Assembly: GCA_038323025.1 (NCBI GenBank)
Contig: JBBQGL010000082.1
Coordinates: forward strand, 1-17,621
Length of the DNA stretch: 17,621 nucleotides
Reading direction: 5' to 3'
Source: JAFKKF01 sp038323025
GTDB lineage: Bacteria; Pseudomonadota; Alphaproteobacteria; Rhizobiales; Kaistiaceae
Of the stretch, positions 15,294-17,621 are shown in pieces. The number at the start of each line of letters is the position of its first letter. Position 1 is the stretch's first letter. A program made the translations under genes and the position numbers. The notes under the pieces are model-generated. The model searched no databases. It had not been told where the DNA came from and worked only from the letters and a program-made list of their open reading frames with translations.

Positions 15294-16259
15294 TCAATCC
15301 AGCTTGCTCGAATCCCAGTCAAGCTGGACCTCGTTCCAGCCGGAAGCGCCGGCGTATTTCTGCGGCGGCAGCTTGTACGGGCCGCACTGCAGGATGGCGC
15401 GCACGATTGCCTCGGGAACGGTCTGGTAGAAGCGTCCGGGCGGCGCCTGCACGACGGCCGGCATGCCGTTCACCGTGCCGTCCTCGTTCATCTTGACGTT
15501 GATCACGGTATAGACCTCGGCGGTGGTGGTCAGGCCCGGGGTGACGCCGGGCGGCAGCGCATAGCACTGGCGAATCTGCGTCTTCAAGGCGTCGAGCTCG
15601 TTCACGGTCATGGCGAGGTCCGTCGCCGCCGCCGTCGGAGCCCCGAGCGAGGCCGTGGTGTCGGAAGGCGCGGGAGGCGCTGCGTTCGGCTCCTTGCTGA
15701 GCAACGCGGCGATCTTGTCGTTGTAGTCGTCCTTCTTCGGCGGCGTGGCGACCGGTGCAGGGGGCTTCGGCCGGATGCGCGGCATCGGCACCGGCTCCTG
15801 CGCCGCGGTCTTGTCGGGCGCCGGCTGGGGAGCCGGCGCCGGCGTCGGGACAGGCGCCGGTGCCGGCTCAGGCGCGGGCTCGGGCGCCGGTGCGGGCTCG
15901 GGCGCCGGTGCAGGAGGCGTTGGCGCCGGGGTGGGCGGCGGCGGGGTCGGATCCGGCACGGGAATCGGTCGCGGCGCCGGCGGCGGCGGCGTGGGCGGGG
16001 TCGGCACGGGCGCCGGCTTCGGCGCTGGCTCGGGCTTCACCGTGTCGACCGGCTTCGGGGCGGGATCGTTGACCGCCTTCTTGACAGCGGGCGGCGCCTT
16101 GGCATTGCCCTTGTTCATCACGGTCTCGTCGGCAACTGCCACGAGGTCGATGGGGATCGCCTCGATGTTCACCGCCAGCGAGGTCGAGGCGAGCGTCAGG
16201 ATGCCCCAGAGGATGAGGAGAGCGTGGGCGGTGAGCGAAACGACAAGACCGGCGCGCAT
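15294..16259 (-). CDS. tolA: Tol-Pal transmembrane transmitter TolA, proline-rich type
   Basis: Inner-membrane protein that carries force from the TolQR motor to TolB and Pal. 321 residues. One transmembrane helix at about 4-28 keeps the histidine of the TolA/TonB anchor motif (LTAHALLI, H12). Residues 66-175 are a proline/alanine tract of PAP, PEP and PTP repeats, in place of the long lysine/alanine helix of enterobacterial TolA. The C-terminal domain (about 222-321) holds ELDALKTQIRQCYALPPG, YTVINVKMNEDGTV and PEAIVRAILQCGPYKLPP, with two cysteines (C232, C292) placed for the domain's disulfide, and ends in QLDWDSSKLD. ATG 16259 lies six bases after the tolR stop; the AGG overlapping that stop may serve as ribosome site. 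Confidence 0.92.
   Translation of the reverse strand: MRAGLVVSLTAHALLILWGILTLASTSLAVNIEAIPIDLVAVADETVMNKGNAKAPPAVKKAVNDPAPKPVDTVKPEPAPKPAPVPTPPTPPPPAPRPIPVPDPTPPPPTPAPTPPAPAPEPAPAPEPAPEPAPAPVPTPAPAPQPAPDKTAAQEPVPMPRIRPKPPAPVATPPKKDDYNDKIAALLSKEPNAAPPAPSDTTASLGAPTAAATDLAMTVNELDALKTQIRQCYALPPGVTPGLTTTAEVYTVINVKMNEDGTVNGMPAVVQAPPGRFYQTVPEAIVRAILQCGPYKLPPQKYAGASGWNEVQLDWDSSKLD
15735..16064. repeat. GC-rich tandem-like repeat coding the TolA proline tract
   Basis: On the plus strand, GGCGCCGG, GGCTCGGGC and similar units recur, densest from 15820 to 15930. They encode Pro-Ala-Pro-Glu and related units of tolA. Such tracts expand and shrink by slippage, so length may vary between strains. Confidence 0.7.
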
Positions 16260-16265
16260 GGCGGC

Positions 16266-16715
16266 CTAGCCGTCCGGCTGTTTCAGCGCCACCAGCCCGA
16301 TGTGCTTGAAGCCGGCGCCGCTGATCGTCGCCATCACCTGCATGATCGCGCCATAGCTCGACGTCTTGTCACCGCGCACGTAGATGCGCTGCTCGGGACC
16401 GTCGGTGGCGAGCGCGGTCAGTTTCGTCACAAGCTGATCCACCGCCACCTCGTCCTCCTGCAGGAAGACCTTGCCGTCGCGATCGATGGTGACCGTGATC
16501 GGCGGCTTTTCAATGGCGAGCGGCTTGGCCTGCGCGTCGGGAAGGTCGACGGGAACGCCGGCGGTGAGCAGCGGCGCCGAGACCATGAAGACGATAAGGA
16601 GCACGAGCATGACGTCGACGAAGGGCGTGACGTTGATCTCGCTCATCGGCCGGGCGCGGTGGGTGCGCCGGCGGCGGCGATTGACGGCTCCCGGGCCGAT
16701 GGGTGGACCGGCCAT
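16266..16715 (-). CDS. tolR: Tol-Pal motor protein TolR
   Basis: Inner-membrane stator-type subunit that couples proton flow to TolA movement, together with TolQ (ExbB/ExbD and MotA/MotB relatives). 149 residues, normal length. A basic N-terminus (NRRRRRTHRARP) precedes SEINVTPFVDVMLVLLIVFM, where D34 is the proton-carrying aspartate. The periplasmic domain follows (DLPDAQAKPLAIEKPPITVT, VFLQEDEV, RIYVRGDKTSSYGAIMQVM, GFKHIGLVAL), as in ExbD/TolR. ATG 16715 is three bases after the tolQ stop, and its ribosome site GAGAGGG lies inside the tolQ end, so the two are coupled. Confidence 0.96.
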   Translation of the reverse strand: MAGPPIGPGAVNRRRRRTHRARPMSEINVTPFVDVMLVLLIVFMVSAPLLTAGVPVDLPDAQAKPLAIEKPPITVTIDRDGKVFLQEDEVAVDQLVTKLTALATDGPEQRIYVRGDKTSSYGAIMQVMATISGAGFKHIGLVALKQPDG

Positions 16716-16718
16716 CGC

Positions 16719-17432
16719 TCAGACCCTCTCGTCGACCTGGCGCGACAGGATGGCGGCGAACTCATCGCCGAAGCCTTCCAGTCGCTGGCCGATCTTGCCG
16801 GCGTCGTTCGACAGCTTGTTGTACGCGACCACCGCCGGAATGGCGGCGAGCAGGCCGAGCGCGGTTGCCATCAGCGCCTCGGCGATGCCCGGCGCCACGA
16901 CGGCGAGCGACGTGTTCTTGGTCGCGGCGATCGCCTGGAAGCTCGACATGATCCCCCAGACGGTGCCGAAGAGGCCGATGAAGGGCGCCGACGAGCCGAC
17001 CGTGGCGAGGAAGAGGAGCCGCCGCTCGAGGCGTTCGGTCTCGCGGACGATGGTCACGTCGAGGACCTTGTCGATGCGGATCTGCAGGCCGATCGGCGAG
17101 CGGGCGCCGGCCTCGAAGCTCCGCTTCCACTCGCGCATGGCGGCGACGAACACGGAAGCCATGGCGGTCGGCGTCCGCCCGGTCAGCGAACGGTAGAGGT
17201 CTTCCAGCGACTGGCCGGACCAGAACAGCTTCTCGAAGCGGTCCATCTGGCGGCGGATGCGGCCATAGAGAAGCGTCTTGTCGACGATGATCGCCCACGA
17301 CCAGACCGAGGCGAGCAACAGGCCGACGATGACGCACTTGACGACGATGTGCGCCTGGAGGAAGAGCGTGACGAGGGAAAGATCCGTGGATGGGGCGGCC
17401 AAGACCACGTTGGTCACTGCGTCAGTCGGCAT
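16719..17432 (-). CDS. tolQ: Tol-Pal motor protein TolQ
   Basis: Inner-membrane MotA/ExbB-family channel subunit. 237 residues with three predicted transmembrane helices: about 30-50 (VKCVIVGLLLASVWSWAIIV), 140-163 (FLATVGSSAPFIGLFGTVWG) and 183-204 (ALMATALGLLAAIPAVVAYN). The cytoplasmic part contains RIRRQMDRFEKLFWSG and ETERLERRL. The TVGSSAPFIGLFGTVWGIM and ALMATALGL motifs are diagnostic of TolQ/ExbB. ATG 17432 has GAGAGG about six bases ahead. It is the first gene of tolQRAB-pal. The thioesterase gene ybgC that often precedes it is not within the 189 bases upstream. Confidence 0.96.
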   Translation of the reverse strand: MPTDAVTNVVLAAPSTDLSLVTLFLQAHIVVKCVIVGLLLASVWSWAIIVDKTLLYGRIRRQMDRFEKLFWSGQSLEDLYRSLTGRTPTAMASVFVAAMREWKRSFEAGARSPIGLQIRIDKVLDVTIVRETERLERRLLFLATVGSSAPFIGLFGTVWGIMSSFQAIAATKNTSLAVVAPGIAEALMATALGLLAAIPAVVAYNKLSNDAGKIGQRLEGFGDEFAAILSRQVDERV

Positions 17433-17621
17433 GCGGAACCTCTCGGATCAAGTCCTGACGCAAAACGGTCGGGCGAGTCGCGGAAGCACCGCGGGTGACC
17501 TGTCATGGCCACAACCCAGGCTCCAGGGCGAAGCCGGGCGTCTCTTCGGAAGCGCGCTACTCGCCTTCAAATTTGTCAAAACGAGGGCGCGCCCGATGCG
17601 GCGCCTCCGTCCAAACCCTTG
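17433..17621. other. Intergenic region upstream of tolQ
   Basis: No gene is seen on either strand. A perfect -35-like TTGACA sits on the minus strand at 17574-17579, but no good -10 box follows at 16 to 18 bases. It may carry the tolQ promoter. Confidence 0.4.

Overview
The window is high-GC chromosomal DNA from an alphaproteobacterium, most likely of the order Hyphomicrobiales (Rhizobiales). Reasons: the order tolQ-tolR-tolA-tolB-pal-cpoB-tilS-ftsH, an alphaproteobacterial-type 6S RNA directly ahead of a 5-formyltetrahydrofolate cyclo-ligase gene, a YmdB-type phosphoesterase and YebC next in line, an Omp25-like outer membrane protein, and intergenic palindromes of a kind common in that group. 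No genus can be named from the sequence alone.

Left part (1-2483): the 3' part of a beta-ketoacyl-ACP synthase gene (+) converges on an HNH endonuclease gene (-). Divergent from the HNH gene lies a two-gene toxin-antitoxin unit: an Xre/MbcA/ParS-type antitoxin followed 7 bases later by a RES-domain toxin. Region 2484-3712 has no convincing gene. Its first part is packed with at least four families of short palindromic repeats, several in inverted pairs. Its second part (about 3330-3600) holds a run of GC-rich hairpins that I cannot assign to a known RNA.

Middle part (3713-6880, all +): 6S RNA, then 5-FCL, ymdB (start and stop codons share a base), an alpha/beta hydrolase and yebC, closed by a strong hairpin terminator that also serves the opposite strand. 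6S RNA with 5-FCL is a known conserved pairing of RNA-polymerase control with folate metabolism.

Right part (6979-17432, all -): an outer membrane beta-barrel gene with an inverted repeat in its upstream region, a small secreted four-cysteine protein of unknown function, ftsH (own promoter, strong terminator), tilS overlapping cpoB, then pal, tolB, tolA, tolR and tolQ. The Tol-Pal genes encode the trans-envelope machine that holds the outer membrane during division. TolQ/R form the proton-driven motor, TolA the periplasmic transmitter, TolB and Pal the outer-membrane end, and CpoB a coordinator. A strong terminator after pal separates cpoB-tilS from tolQRAB-pal.

Most of the window is conserved core genome. 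The parts most worth a second look are the repeat cluster and unexplained structured stretch at 2485-3670, the RES/Xre pair beside it, a twin-arginine-like leader on TolB, and the uncharacterised secreted four-cysteine protein. I did not see a clear new multi-gene system.
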